DNA from: G963676095 sp963676095
GTDB taxonomy: Bacteria; Bacteroidota; Bacteroidia; Bacteroidales; Prolixibacteraceae
Length of the DNA: 64,000 bases
Assembly: GCA_963676095.1 (NCBI GenBank)
Contig: OY781040.1
Span: forward strand, 7,564,001 to 7,628,000
Direction: 5' to 3'
In this document: piece after piece, positions 8,032 through 17,962 of the stretch
Numbering within the stretch: position 1 is the first letter of the stretch
Layout: every line of letters begins with the position of its first letter
Program-made: the position numbers and the translations under genes
Notes under the pieces: model-generated
What the model was told of the DNA's origin: nothing
The model's input: only the letters and a program-made list of their open reading frames with translations
The model's database searches: none

Positions 8032-10380
8032 TTACTTGTGTTCGTATTTTAAAGTCTGATCTGCTGTACTTAAAGACGGAGGGATACAACCGGCCTTCAC
8101 TCCCCTTTTGTAATTGGGCCGGTCGCTCATTATAAACTCAATGGCAGCACCGTCTTTAATGTCATTATAGGTCAAATATGATTTATCGTATTTTTTCCCG
8201 TTAAGGAACATTTCTTTGATATAAACATTCTTCACGGACCAGTTTTTTGTGGTTACCACGATCTTTTTCCCATTGCTCAGGTGCATGGTGACAGCCTCAA
8301 GTGTCGGGGAACCAATGTTGTAAATATTACTTGAAGGAGCTGTAGGATAGAACCCCATGGTATTGAAGATATACCATGCAGACATTTGTCCGCAGTCGTC
8401 GTTCCCGCTTAGCGACCCTGGTCCGTCGCCATAGAAACGGTCGGAGACTTCCCTGATCCATTTCTGGCATTTCCACGGTTCCTTCAGGTAGTTGTACAGA
8501 TAAATAATCTGGTGACAAGGTTCGTTTCCATGCCAATAAGCGCCGATACGCCCCTGAATGTCGTGAGCCCCGGGAATGTCGTCAGGTATTTTGATTGTAA
8601 ACAGGGAGTCAAGCCTCATTCCAAACAGCTTACGTCCTGTCTCGTTAATATACCCCTGTACATCCTGGGGGACATACCAGGTATACTGCATCGTGAAACC
8701 TTCGGTAATGTCGCCCCACCCGTTCACAGACCCGGGACCGGTGTAGGCTATCGGGGCAAACGGGGTCCTCCAGTGTCCCTTGTAATCGCGCCCCCGCATA
8801 TACCCGGTTTCCGGATCGACCAGGTTTTGGTAGGACAAAGCCCTGTTCAAAAAATACTGATAATCAGCTTCTTTATTTAACTTTTTAGCGGCCTGTGCAA
8901 TACAGTAGTCGTCATAAGCATATTCAAGCGTTTTTGAGACCGATTCTTTTTCCCTGTCGAACGGGACCCACCCCTTTTCGATGTATTCGGGCAAACAATC
9001 GTAATTGGGGTTCATGGCTGTCGTCTTCATGGCTTCGAAAGCCCTTTCGTAATCGAAACCTTTTACATCTTTTACAATGGCATCGGCAATTACAGAAACA
9101 GCATGGTATCCAATCATACACCAGGTTTCGTTTCCATAGAACGACCAGATGGGCAACATTTTTTCCACGCTTTTGTCATAGTGGGCAAGCATCGAATTGA
9201 TAATGTCCGCATTGACCGGTTGCTGGACCAGGTTGAACAAGGGGTGCAAGGCCCGGTAGGTATCCCAAAGCGAAAAAACAGTGTAGTTAGTAAAGCCATC
9301 AGCCTTTTCGATATTCTTGTCCAGTCCCCTGAACCTTCCATCGCTATCCTGAAAAATAAAAGGATGGAGAAAAGCATGGTAGACGGATGTATAAAAAGTC
9401 CTTTTTTGGGTTTCGTTCCCTGTAATTTCAAATTTCCCGAGCTCTTTCAGCCATTTCTTCTCACCTGACGCTTTCAGGGATTCAAAATCCGCGTTGTTTA
9501 GTTCGGTCAGGTTTTGGGCAGCGCCATCTGTGCTGACCGATGATATGGCCGTTTTCACGCTAATCTGTTCGTCTTCTCTTGTTTCAAACGATGTCCAGAA
9601 AACCAGCTTTTTGCCCCAGGCTTCCTTGTTGCTTCTAAACCTGCGGGTATTATAAATAACAGGTTTACCGTCCTGCATAATTCCGCAGTTAGTGAAAGGC
9701 CTGGAAAAAACGGCTGTAAAATAAATATGTCGTTCCGGCCCCCAGCCTTTTACAATTTTCGATCCGGTAATCGTTGAGTCATTTTCAATCCTAAGGTTGC
9801 TCCAGACACATTCAAACTGAAGGGTGTGGTCGATGTCGACCATAATATAGGCGCTATCGCTCGCAGGATAGGTGAAACGGAGTATCCCGCTCCGAATGCC
9901 GGAAGTCATTTCCGCCCGGATCCCTTCATCGATCAAATCAACAGAATAATAGTCAGGCGAGGCAATTTCCCTGGCGTGCGAATAGTTGAAACGGTAACCA
10001 TAGCCGGGGCCCTCCGGTTTCCCCGGATCCGGATTTATCTTTCCAATTCCCGGGCGAAAGAGGAAATCGCCCAAATCAGGAATACCGGTACCGCTTAAGT
10101 GGGTCAGACTAAAACCCATCATGGTTTTATGGGTATATTTATACCCGGATGCGGTGTCGTAATCTTTGTCATCGGTATCCGGGCTGATCTGGATGCCCCC
10201 AAACGGGATCTGGGCTCCGGGATATGTGTTGCCATATCCGGATGTCCCGACAAACGGGTTAACGTATTTCAACAGGTTCCCGGAAGCTGTCCCCCCGGTC
10301 TGTGAACTTACCTGTACGTAAAATAACAGGCAGGCAATAAAAATACCTGCACAGGCAAACTTAAGTTTATTGTCCTTCAT
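8032..10380 (-). CDS. GH92 alpha-mannosidase
   Basis: The 782-residue protein begins with a signal peptide (first about 27 residues) and is GH92 throughout: YVNPFVGTSGYGNTYPGAQIPFG at the start of the mature protein (shown in the N-terminal domain), TEGFTMQYTW, WHGNEPCHQ and GNDDCGQMSAWY near residue 660. These are the conserved substrate and catalytic segments of this calcium-dependent exo-mannosidase family. It is the first enzyme gene after the hybrid sensor gene and lies 27 bp from the downstream GH92 fusion. Having two GH92 enzymes with different active-site loops is typical of loci that strip branched mannose from N-glycans or fungal mannan. Confidence 0.9.
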   Translation of the reverse strand: MKDNKLKFACAGIFIACLLFYVQVSSQTGGTASGNLLKYVNPFVGTSGYGNTYPGAQIPFGGIQISPDTDDKDYDTASGYKYTHKTMMGFSLTHLSGTGIPDLGDFLFRPGIGKINPDPGKPEGPGYGYRFNYSHAREIASPDYYSVDLIDEGIRAEMTSGIRSGILRFTYPASDSAYIMVDIDHTLQFECVWSNLRIENDSTITGSKIVKGWGPERHIYFTAVFSRPFTNCGIMQDGKPVIYNTRRFRSNKEAWGKKLVFWTSFETREDEQISVKTAISSVSTDGAAQNLTELNNADFESLKASGEKKWLKELGKFEITGNETQKRTFYTSVYHAFLHPFIFQDSDGRFRGLDKNIEKADGFTNYTVFSLWDTYRALHPLFNLVQQPVNADIINSMLAHYDKSVEKMLPIWSFYGNETWCMIGYHAVSVIADAIVKDVKGFDYERAFEAMKTTAMNPNYDCLPEYIEKGWVPFDREKESVSKTLEYAYDDYCIAQAAKKLNKEADYQYFLNRALSYQNLVDPETGYMRGRDYKGHWRTPFAPIAYTGPGSVNGWGDITEGFTMQYTWYVPQDVQGYINETGRKLFGMRLDSLFTIKIPDDIPGAHDIQGRIGAYWHGNEPCHQIIYLYNYLKEPWKCQKWIREVSDRFYGDGPGSLSGNDDCGQMSAWYIFNTMGFYPTAPSSNIYNIGSPTLEAVTMHLSNGKKIVVTTKNWSVKNVYIKEMFLNGKKYDKSYLTYNDIKDGAAIEFIMSDRPNYKRGVKAGCIPPSLSTADQTLKYEHK

Positions 10381-10576
10381 TCAATTTATTTTTTTGCAGA
10401 CGTTCTAAACAGAATGAATGCACGGTTATGCGCATCAAACTAAATTCACGGGTTCCTGTCTTTCCACCCTGTCCTTGCTCCCGGGGCCCGGCAGAAACAT
10501 CTTTCCAAACTTAAATTTTAGGGATGAAAAAAAAGGGTCATGGATAATCAAACATGTATCCTGAACCGGGTATTTC
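10381..10576 (-). promoter_or_regulatory. Intergenic control region upstream of the GH92 operon
   Basis: This 196-bp gap separates the sensor-regulator gene from the enzyme genes it probably controls. It holds the third partial ATGCGCAT palindrome (about 10424) and AT-rich blocks. I cannot place a -33/-7 promoter with confidence. Confidence 0.4.
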
Positions 10577-13500
10577 CTAGTGAATGTTTAACAAGGTTGC
10601 CTGTTTCCGGTGAAGGTCGTTTTTATTCAGATCACGAAAATCTTTAGGCGTGCAATCGTATAAGCTGAAGAATTCCCGGTAAAAGTAAGAACGATTGCTG
10701 ATCCCGACCCTGTACATGATTTCCTGTACCGAATTATTCGTGGTGATAAGCAATTTTGCCGCTACGGAGAACCGGTACTTCTTAATAAACCCTCTCGGCG
10801 GTTGAGAGGTGATTGCTTTTAACTTCCTGTAAAATGTCTGGGGGCTGAGTTTTAGGGCTTCTGCTATTTGTTCGGGACGGAGATCGCCCTGCTCTATATT
10901 TTTATCAATGAACGCTGTTACCTGCAACAGAAAGTCCTGGTCTTTTTGATGGATGCGCCGCCCTTCATTCAATTCCAGGGAACTGACCGGAGAATTGTAG
11001 TATTCCCTTAAAACATTTTCTTTTTTTATTAATTGCTCGGTGATACTTTTCAAATATGCCAGGTTAAAAGGCTTGGTGAGGTAACAGTCGGCCCCGTATC
11101 CGACGCCCTGCATCTGGTCTTCGACCGATATTTTTGCAGATATGATAATAACAGGAATGTGCCGGGTGAACTGGTCAGATTTCAATTTCCGGACAAGGTC
11201 CATTCCATCCATTTCTCCGGGCATAATCAGATCGGCTATAATTAAATCAGGAAGGAGTTTTTCCAGCAAACCGAGAGCCTGTTCTGTATTGAATGCTTTT
11301 ATGATGTCATATTTATCCGCGAGCGATTCGGAAACCATCCACACAATATCTTCATTGTCGTCGACAACCATAATGCGCTGCCGTCCCTGTTTCTGATCGC
11401 CGTCTTGTATCAGGGGCGTTGAATCTTCCGGTTGAGTATAAAACGGATAGGGGGAACTGTTTTTCCCTGTAGTATTTTCAGAAAGGGGCATCGCCGGTAT
11501 TTTAACAATAAATTCGGCATATTTATCCTTTTCGCTTTTTACTTCAACACACCCGTTGAGTTGCTGGACCGTTCCGTAGCAAATAGCCAGGCCCAGGCCA
11601 TTTCTGGAGGAGTAATCCATATAGACATTCTTCTCCATGTTGTTGAGGATGCTGTAGCGGTCGAATACTTTTGGAATTTCCTCTTTTGCAATTCCCGATC
11701 CGGTATTGTAAACCCGGATAACCAGGTTATTCTCTTCAACATTAAAAGATATCCTGATATGGCCACCAACCGGAGTATATTTAAAAGCATTTGAGATCAG
11801 GTTCACCACGATTTTATTGAGGCTTGAAAGGCTCGTGTCCCAGGTTAACCCGGCTGTAGCGTCAATGCTAAAATTGATATTGTTCCGTTCGATTGTATCC
11901 GAGAACGGGGCGCAGACCGACCTGATAAACCGGTTTATTTCAATATGTTCAGCCTGGTCGTCAGGACTGTTGAATTCTTCGCTCTTGCTAAAGCTGATAA
12001 TTTCATGAACAAGCTCGTTTAGTTTACCGGCATTGGTTTGGAGCATTCCTGCATATCGTTTGACATAGGCATCGGAATTCCCGTAAGACATGATCCGTTC
12101 GCAAGGGCCCTGCATTAATGTCAATGGCGTCAAAAATTCGTGGGTAATGTTCGCAAAGAACTTCATTTTCGCATTGTACAGTTCTTCTTTGTTTTTTTCA
12201 ACAACGGACCGGTTAAAATTTTCACGTCTTTGTTTTGCTTTTCTTTTGACCAGTAGAAAAATAGTGGCCAAAGCAAGAAGGATGAAGAGGGAGTACACGG
12301 TCAGTGCCGCTCCTGAAAGGTACCAGGGCGGCAGGATTACAATTGGTAATGAACTAAGCTGAGACTCCGCATCAAAAACATCGTTCCTGAATTTGACTTC
12401 CAGGGTGTAATGTCCGTAAGGGAGTGCCGTAAAACGGGCTTCGTTAAGGCCGTTGGCGCTTACCCAGTCGTTATTATAGTTTTTTAGCCGGTAAGAGTAC
12501 TGCATGTCTGTACCGTACATGTAATCAATAGCAACAAAAGATACCGAGAACGTATTTTGTTTAGAACCCAATTCCAGGTGCTGATCATCCCGGTCCCCTT
12601 TCAGGTAATTGTTAAGGTTTCTGTTTATTCCGTTAAGTTTCAGTCCTGTAAAGTGAATAGGCGAATCGAGGACCTGCATTTCCGGGATACCGGGTTCTAT
12701 CCAGACAATACCGTCAACACCTCCGAAAAAGATCCGGTGCGTATAAGGGCATGTATAATCGGCGTTATCGCTGAATTCAATAACATCTAGCCCGGTATGC
12801 TTATAATACTTGTAAAACATGTTGTTGAACGGGTTGTACTTTTCAATGCCCCGGTTCGTCCCCATCCAAAGACAGCCCTTTTCGTCTTCCTGCATCCCAT
12901 GGATCATTTCCTTCATTCCCGTCCGGTATTTGTTCGGAAGTTCATCAAGTTTTGTCCCGTCTCCGCTCAATTTCAACAGCCCGGCGCACGATCCGAAATA
13001 AAAATGTGATGATTTACTGTGACAGTAGGTCAGAATATCATCGGTCGATGAATTGAATTTTTTCCCTGATGTAACAAATTCATAGCTTTCATCGCTCATT
13101 TTTAAACGGATGACACCATCGCCACGACTTCCGATCCACAAATAGCCGTCATCGTCCTTATACATCGCGAACAGGTCGTTAACTGTTTTATCGTTACGCT
13201 TAAAGAAAAAAGTTTTTATAGCCTTTATTTTAATTTGTTCCTTCTCTTTCCGTATGGTAACCTTTAGTAATCCGTACCCGGATGTCGCCATCCAGACAGT
13301 ACTGTCATTTTGTTCTGCAATTGAGTGTACCCGTCTGATGGGAGTTGTGGTCGAATTCGGAAGCGTGAATATTCTTTTATCTTTAAGCGAAAAATAAGAA
13401 AGTCCGGGCCCTTCGGTCCCAAGCCAGACAACCGGATAATAATTACTGCCGGCAATAGCAAACACCTGATTATTGGATAACCCATCCCTGGTCGTATAAT

Positions 13501-14668
13501 ATTTTACATTTGAAGCAGGTATATTTTCGACACTTGCCCTGTCATAATCGCTGATCAACAACAACCCGTCCCCTTTGGTCCCTACCCACAACGTATTATT
13601 CTTATCTGTAAAAATACAACGTACCGGCTTATTAACGGGAATGGGTAATGAGGCCGAAGAAATAGTATTAAAAATAGAGGCTTTATTGTTGTAGGCCCCA
13701 AGTCCCTGCCCGTCGAACCCGATCCAAACGATGTCCTGTTTCCTGTCCTTTTTCAGGCAAAAAACCCCGGAATTCATATCCAGAAATTCTTCACTGTACT
13801 TTAGGGAAGAGACTAATTTCAAAACACCATTGCTCTTGAACGAAATGACAAGGTCATCGTGATAACTGATAATTGAAGAAATCAGACCATATTTTTTGAT
13901 CAGTCCGCTGATATTACGGATATAACTGCTGCGCTCCCTGTCAATATCATAGGAATACAGGTCACCCGTGCTATTTACATAGAAAATTATTCCGTTTTCT
14001 TCGAAAGCCGAGACAATTCTGTTATCTCCCAAATGAACCTCACTGACTTGCAGAACTGGCTGTTGGGTCGCATTGCTAAAATCAGCAGAAATTTTGATTT
14101 TATAAATTTTAGAATAGCCTGCAAATATCCAAAGCACATCATTTTGATCGAAAAATGAAGCGACAACACTGGTTGGGGCTATTTCAGGAGAGGGGATGTC
14201 GCGAAATACTCTCTTGATCCTGTCATATACAGAGATATAGCCTTTCCGGGCTATCAGGCAAGTCAGGCCTTTATTATTGGCAGACAAATTATACGGGAAG
14301 CGGTAATTGGGATAATATTCAACGACTTTTTGTTGTTTTATCGAGAACTTGTTAAGCCCAATGTAAGTCGACAACCACAAACAACTGTCTCCTGCTCCCT
14401 GGATGTTCTCGATGATGTTGCTCGACTGTATGCTATCGTTGGATTCGTCCAGGCCATATGTACGGATATACTTGCCGTCGTAACGGTTAAGTCCGTTGTA
14501 TGTTCCCACCCATAAAAAGCCATTGTTGTCCTGATACAGGGATAAGACCGCGCTGTTTGACAAGCCGTCCCTGCTGTCTATTCGCCGGATGTGATACGGA
14601 AGCGTGTAAGCTGCAAGACTGTGAACGACGAATAAAACAACAATAAAAGTCTTCTCCTTCAACAACAT
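10577..14668 (-). CDS. Hybrid two-component system sensor kinase/response regulator (HTCS)
   Basis: This 1363-residue protein is a one-piece two-component system. After a signal peptide come two periplasmic beta-propellers built from repeats such as NGFLWVGTYNGLNRYDG, then a Y_Y_Y domain (about 720-790) and a transmembrane helix (about 800-820). The histidine kinase core has NITHEFLTPL (phospho-His near 850), the N-box NLISNAFKYTP and a GSGIAKEEIPKVFDRY ATP lid. A receiver domain (about 1105-1220, acceptor Asp in IIADLIMPG, Lys in LTKPF) and a C-terminal AraC-type DNA-binding domain follow. HTCS proteins sense glycan fragments and switch on their neighbouring locus, here the GH92/GH29 genes. 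Confidence 0.93.
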   Translation of the reverse strand: MLLKEKTFIVVLFVVHSLAAYTLPYHIRRIDSRDGLSNSAVLSLYQDNNGFLWVGTYNGLNRYDGKYIRTYGLDESNDSIQSSNIIENIQGAGDSCLWLSTYIGLNKFSIKQQKVVEYYPNYRFPYNLSANNKGLTCLIARKGYISVYDRIKRVFRDIPSPEIAPTSVVASFFDQNDVLWIFAGYSKIYKIKISADFSNATQQPVLQVSEVHLGDNRIVSAFEENGIIFYVNSTGDLYSYDIDRERSSYIRNISGLIKKYGLISSIISYHDDLVISFKSNGVLKLVSSLKYSEEFLDMNSGVFCLKKDRKQDIVWIGFDGQGLGAYNNKASIFNTISSASLPIPVNKPVRCIFTDKNNTLWVGTKGDGLLLISDYDRASVENIPASNVKYYTTRDGLSNNQVFAIAGSNYYPVVWLGTEGPGLSYFSLKDKRIFTLPNSTTTPIRRVHSIAEQNDSTVWMATSGYGLLKVTIRKEKEQIKIKAIKTFFFKRNDKTVNDLFAMYKDDDGYLWIGSRGDGVIRLKMSDESYEFVTSGKKFNSSTDDILTYCHSKSSHFYFGSCAGLLKLSGDGTKLDELPNKYRTGMKEMIHGMQEDEKGCLWMGTNRGIEKYNPFNNMFYKYYKHTGLDVIEFSDNADYTCPYTHRIFFGGVDGIVWIEPGIPEMQVLDSPIHFTGLKLNGINRNLNNYLKGDRDDQHLELGSKQNTFSVSFVAIDYMYGTDMQYSYRLKNYNNDWVSANGLNEARFTALPYGHYTLEVKFRNDVFDAESQLSSLPIVILPPWYLSGAALTVYSLFILLALATIFLLVKRKAKQRRENFNRSVVEKNKEELYNAKMKFFANITHEFLTPLTLMQGPCERIMSYGNSDAYVKRYAGMLQTNAGKLNELVHEIISFSKSEEFNSPDDQAEHIEINRFIRSVCAPFSDTIERNNINFSIDATAGLTWDTSLSSLNKIVVNLISNAFKYTPVGGHIRISFNVEENNLVIRVYNTGSGIAKEEIPKVFDRYSILNNMEKNVYMDYSSRNGLGLAICYGTVQQLNGCVEVKSEKDKYAEFIVKIPAMPLSENTTGKNSSPYPFYTQPEDSTPLIQDGDQKQGRQRIMVVDDNEDIVWMVSESLADKYDIIKAFNTEQALGLLEKLLPDLIIADLIMPGEMDGMDLVRKLKSDQFTRHIPVIIISAKISVEDQMQGVGYGADCYLTKPFNLAYLKSITEQLIKKENVLREYYNSPVSSLELNEGRRIHQKDQDFLLQVTAFIDKNIEQGDLRPEQIAEALKLSPQTFYRKLKAITSQPPRGFIKKYRFSVAAKLLITTNNSVQEIMYRVGISNRSYFYREFFSLYDCTPKDFRDLNKNDLHRKQATLLNIH

Positions 14669-14965
14669 AAAGCATCTGTTTTATCCGGTTAATTTTTCGC
14701 CAGGTCCGAAAATATTCGTCAGAAACAAATTATTTAATTTACTATAATTCCCGTGCCATAAATATAAGAAATAAAACAAGATTTAATTATTGCAAACCAA
14801 TGCGGAGCGGTTGCAGGATATTCGTATTAAACGTCTGAAAAAAGACCCGGGTGTAAGGGAATTCCCCAGGAGAAAATTATCGAATATTTTATTCATTTAC
14901 TGATTATCCGGATGATTTATTTTTTACTTTTGGTTATAAACTAAAACTTTAAACCCAAAAACACA
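14669..14965. promoter_or_regulatory. Divergent intergenic region
   Basis: The 297-bp gap separates the sensor gene (minus) from a small lipoprotein gene (plus) and must hold both promoters. It is AT-rich. I see no further gene or clear repeat. Confidence 0.4.
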
Positions 14966-15382
14966 ATGAAAAAAATTGTTCTTTCCCTATGCTTTGTTTC
15001 ACTGATTAGCCTTTTCTTCTCTTGTAGTGACAAGGAAGATCCGGATGGGAAATGGGACGACAACATCAAATTATCGACAAAATCCGCTGAGTTTAGTGCT
15101 GATGCCGATTCGATAACGATTACAACAAAAGGTACTGGTTGGTGGATTAATTACATTACAGTTAATTCAAAGACTTATTATTATGATAATGAAGATGCTG
15201 ACCTTGCCGGCTTATACAACTATTCTTTTCAGGGGGATGGCGTTGTGGTCGAACGCCGGGATACGACCAGGCTCTTTATAAAGGCTGACGCTAATTCGTC
15301 TAGTACAGAGAAGGTAATAACTGTTTCACTTGAAGCAGGAGACTATTTTGACGATGTCAAAATTACTCAGGCAGCACAATAA
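14966..15382 (+). CDS. Small lipoprotein with BACON-like beta domain
   Basis: The 138-residue product has a signal peptide with lipobox LFFSCS (Cys about residue 20). The mature part reads like one BACON/Ig-like beta-sandwich: KLSTKSAEFSADADSITITTKGTGWWI near the start and VITVSLEAGDYFDDVKITQ at the end. BACON domains are common in Bacteroidota surface proteins and often bind glycans or mucin. The function is inferred only. A terminator follows. Confidence 0.65.
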   Translation: MKKIVLSLCFVSLISLFFSCSDKEDPDGKWDDNIKLSTKSAEFSADADSITITTKGTGWWINYITVNSKTYYYDNEDADLAGLYNYSFQGDGVVVERRDTTRLFIKADANSSSTEKVITVSLEAGDYFDDVKITQAAQ

Positions 15383-15420
15383 AAAATATTCTAACACACT
15401 TTATTTAATTTACCAGTACT

Positions 15421-15461
15421 AAAGGGGGGGTGACCATTCCCGGTTGCCTGTCCCCTTTTTT
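15421..15461 (+). terminator. Rho-independent terminator
   Basis: AAAGGGG (15421-15427) pairs with CCCCTTT (from 15452) and is followed by a T-run, downstream of the small lipoprotein gene. Confidence 0.7.
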
Positions 15462-15625
15462 ATTTTCTTAAAAAATGTAAAAATTGATCCTTCCGATTAA
15501 ACCTAAATCTTAAGTTCTTGTCTAAACAAAACAACGAAGCGATGAAACGATCCACAGCAAATTTTCTGGAATTTTATTAATCCTGAGAAAATCAGGAGGC
15601 AATTTAAAAATTAAAAAATAAAGCA

Positions 15626-16225
15626 ATGAAAGTTACATCGTTTTTTTCAGTACTGGCACTGACATTATGCCTTACAACAACAAGTTTTGCTCAAAAACAG
15701 AACGACGACAAAAAAATGCCTCCCAAACCGGAGCAAACCGCCGATAAAGGGATGCCATGCATGGATAAAGGAATGCCATGCGGAAAGCAGGAAAATCTGT
15801 TTACAGACGAACAAAAAGAAGCTTTCAAAACGATCAGGTTGGAGAGCATGAAAGAGTCAAGACCGTTAGAGGACCAGCTAAGAGAATTGAGGACTCATCA
15901 ACAGACTCTCATGCATGCAGACAAACCTGACCTGAATGCTATCAATGCCAACATTGACAAGATAAGTGATATCGAGAACCAGCTGGCAAAGATAAAGGCT
16001 AAAGCCCGCGTGGAGATGATGTCAAAACTGACTGACGAACAAAAAATGCAAATGCCGCATTTCCCCGGCATGGATGGACCTGGTATGATGAGACAGGAAG
16101 GACCGGGAATGAAAGGCCCCAAAGGACCCGACATGAAAGACATGAGAATGTCCATGAATCCTGATTTTGACCAGCAGGCCCCCCTACCCTTTCCGGATTG
16201 GATGGACACAGATGATTTGATCTAG
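15626..16225 (+). CDS. Spy/CpxP-like Met-rich periplasmic protein
   Basis: The 199-residue protein has a signal peptide (first about 22 residues). It has two LTxxQ-like motifs, LFTDEQKE and KLTDEQKM, separated by a long charged helix, the pattern of Spy/CpxP/DUF4890 periplasmic helical proteins. A duplicated DKGMPCMDKGMPC segment near residue 40 and a Met/Gly/Pro-rich tail (PGMDGPGMM...) could bind soft metals. It may be a periplasmic chaperone or metal-stress protein; which one is not decided by sequence. It has its own terminator and no obvious partner. Confidence 0.65.
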   Translation: MKVTSFFSVLALTLCLTTTSFAQKQNDDKKMPPKPEQTADKGMPCMDKGMPCGKQENLFTDEQKEAFKTIRLESMKESRPLEDQLRELRTHQQTLMHADKPDLNAINANIDKISDIENQLAKIKAKARVEMMSKLTDEQKMQMPHFPGMDGPGMMRQEGPGMKGPKGPDMKDMRMSMNPDFDQQAPLPFPDWMDTDDLI

Positions 16226-16263
16226 GTCAGAAATCTTATTTTATACTATAAATATTGCAAAGA

Positions 16264-16300
16264 TGAGGGGCTGTACCTAATTTAGGGCAGCCCTTTTATC
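16264..16300 (+). terminator. Rho-independent terminator
   Basis: GGGGCTG and CAGCCC arms, extended by CCTAA/TTAGG, form a long stem followed by TTTT just after the Spy-like gene. Confidence 0.7.
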
Positions 16301-16316
16301 TATGGCAGGAATATTT

Positions 16317-16538
16317 TCAGGTTGTCAATTTGCCCGTAGCACTTTCATAATCGGTATATCCCTTTTCACCTCCCGTATAAAAGGTTGATGTGTCGGGTTC
16401 GGTCAGTGCAATATTCTGATCGAAACGCTCTACCAAATCAGGATTTGCGATGAAATACCGCCCGTAAAAAATTAAGTCGCCTAAACCTGCGGCGATGGCT
16501 TCATTCCCTGTTTCCCCGGTAAATCCGGAATTAAGCAT
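16317..16538 (-). pseudogene. C-terminal remnant of an old-yellow-enzyme-type alkene reductase
   Basis: The 73 residues (NSGFTGETGNEAIAAGLGDL, then a FYGRYFIANPDL segment, ending ESATGKLTT) match the extreme C-terminus of NemA-like NADH:flavin oxidoreductases, including the phosphate-binding GR segment. The whole barrel upstream is missing. It is a fragment and cannot be active. Confidence 0.7.
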
Positions 16539-16571
16539 GAGTGTTCCTTTGTATAAGATCTATATGTTTAA

Positions 16572-16740
16572 TTAGTTGGCATTTCTGAATTCCCTGGGCG
16601 ATTGCCCGGTTTTGGCTTTAAATATATTGGTAAAATGGGAAGGATATTCGAAACCCAGGTCATAGGCAATTTCACTGATGGATTTTTCCGTACCCCACAA
16701 CATTGATTTTGCTTTATCGATCAGTTTCAGATGATTTTGT
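16572..16740 (-). pseudogene. C-terminal remnant of an AraC-family regulator
   Basis: Translation gives LIDKAKSMLWGTEKSISEIA, then a DLGFEYPSHFTNIFKAKTG segment and ending SPREFRNAN, the second helix-turn-helix of an AraC-type regulator. The N-terminal part is absent and the frame runs into unrelated sequence from the adjacent SDR remnant. Probably a deletion joined the two genes. Confidence 0.65.
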
Positions 16741-17298
16741 ATCAATATAAAATTGTGTATCACCTCCAATTACATAGCGCAGTCGATTTGTTTTATCAGT
16801 GGCTGCCTTGTAAATCGTATTCGCCACATCCTCGGGCGTCGCCTTGACCAGGTCCCTTTTGGGTATTTCATAACGATCAACTAATGAATCCATCATTGAA
16901 TCATATTCCGGAATTTCATTTTTAATCGTATTCAACCCCTTGAAAAAATTTGTGCCTGCACCGCCCGGCTCGACTATTTTTACCCTAATATTCAAATCTG
17001 CCAACTCATAAGACAAGGCTTCTGAGAAACATTCCAAAGCAAATTTTGAGCTTGCATATAAGCTGGTAAATGGTAGCCCGACCACTCCGGTCAGTGAAGA
17101 AACATTGATGATCGTACCTCCACCATTCTTTCTTAAATAAGGCAAAACAGCTTGTGTCATGCATCATTCCAAAACATTCACATCAAATTGATTTTGAATT
17201 TGCTCTTTGGTCGCTGATTCAAAGACGCCCATCAGTCCATATCCGGCATTGTTAACCAAAGCATTGATCGAGCCAAATTCATCAACACCGGCCTTTAT
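16714..17298 (-). pseudogene. Decayed short-chain dehydrogenase (SDR), interrupted
   Basis: Read on the minus strand, an SDR body is recognisable: NALVNNAGYGLMG (NNAG motif), then GTIINVSSLTG and the catalytic YASSK. An in-frame TGA lies near 17166, where two small deletions have scrambled the expected segment between the NNAG and TQAVLP regions. The N-terminal Rossmann motif is missing. The C-terminus runs into the AraC remnant. Confidence 0.65.
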
Positions 17299-17317
17299 TA
17301 CTTATATATTTCCCGGG

Positions 17318-17935
17318 TGAAACTCGCCCGTTAAGATCAATGGCAACATCTACGATCACTCTCCCGGGGATGGTTCATTTTTCTACAGCGCTGTATGCAG
17401 CATTGGCATCTTTCAATGAGAACGTTTCAGGGAAATAACCGATTTCATACTGGCATATGTCCGCTACCGGGATTCGTAAACCGGGTAAGCCCGTGGAAAT
17501 ATTCACAATACCCCCACCATTATTGATAAGCGGAAGTAATTGCTGGGTTAAAAAGAATACTCCTTTAAAATGGACATTCATGGGTTCATCAAATTGTTCA
17601 ACTTTTGTTTCAGCAAACGATGGAATGACGAGTCCGAAACCAGCATTGTTTATCAAAAAATCGAGATGACCGGATCAGAATGAATTTTTCAAAGTTGTCT
17701 TCAATGAGGAAACAAAGGCCCCAAAGCCTGTTATATCTCCTGCACTGAGCTGTAACGCTGCTGCTTGTCGATCTGACCGCTGAATTTCCGATACGACCGT
17801 TTGCGCTTTTTCTTTCTTTGAATTGTAAGTGACGATAACATCAATCCCTCTTTGTGCAAGTTTTAAAGCCATATCCCGTCCCAGGCCGCGGCTTACGCCA
17901 GTTACCAGGGCAATTTTCTGTACTATTGTTTTCAT
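17318..17935 (-). pseudogene. Second decayed SDR gene with nonsense codon and replaced 3' end
   Basis: The ORF from the ATG at 17935 carries ALVTGVSRGLGRDMAL (TGxxxGxG), then a stop codon at 17675, then in the same frame LDFLINNAGFGLV and GGGIVNIS. The expected catalytic YxxxK region is lost. The final residues (SLKDANAAYSAVEK plus a nearby GRVIVDVA) look more like the C-terminus of a zinc-type alcohol dehydrogenase, suggesting a deletion fusion. It is not a working enzyme. Confidence 0.6.
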
Positions 17936-17962
17936 GTCTATAATCTTTAATTTATGCTGCAA

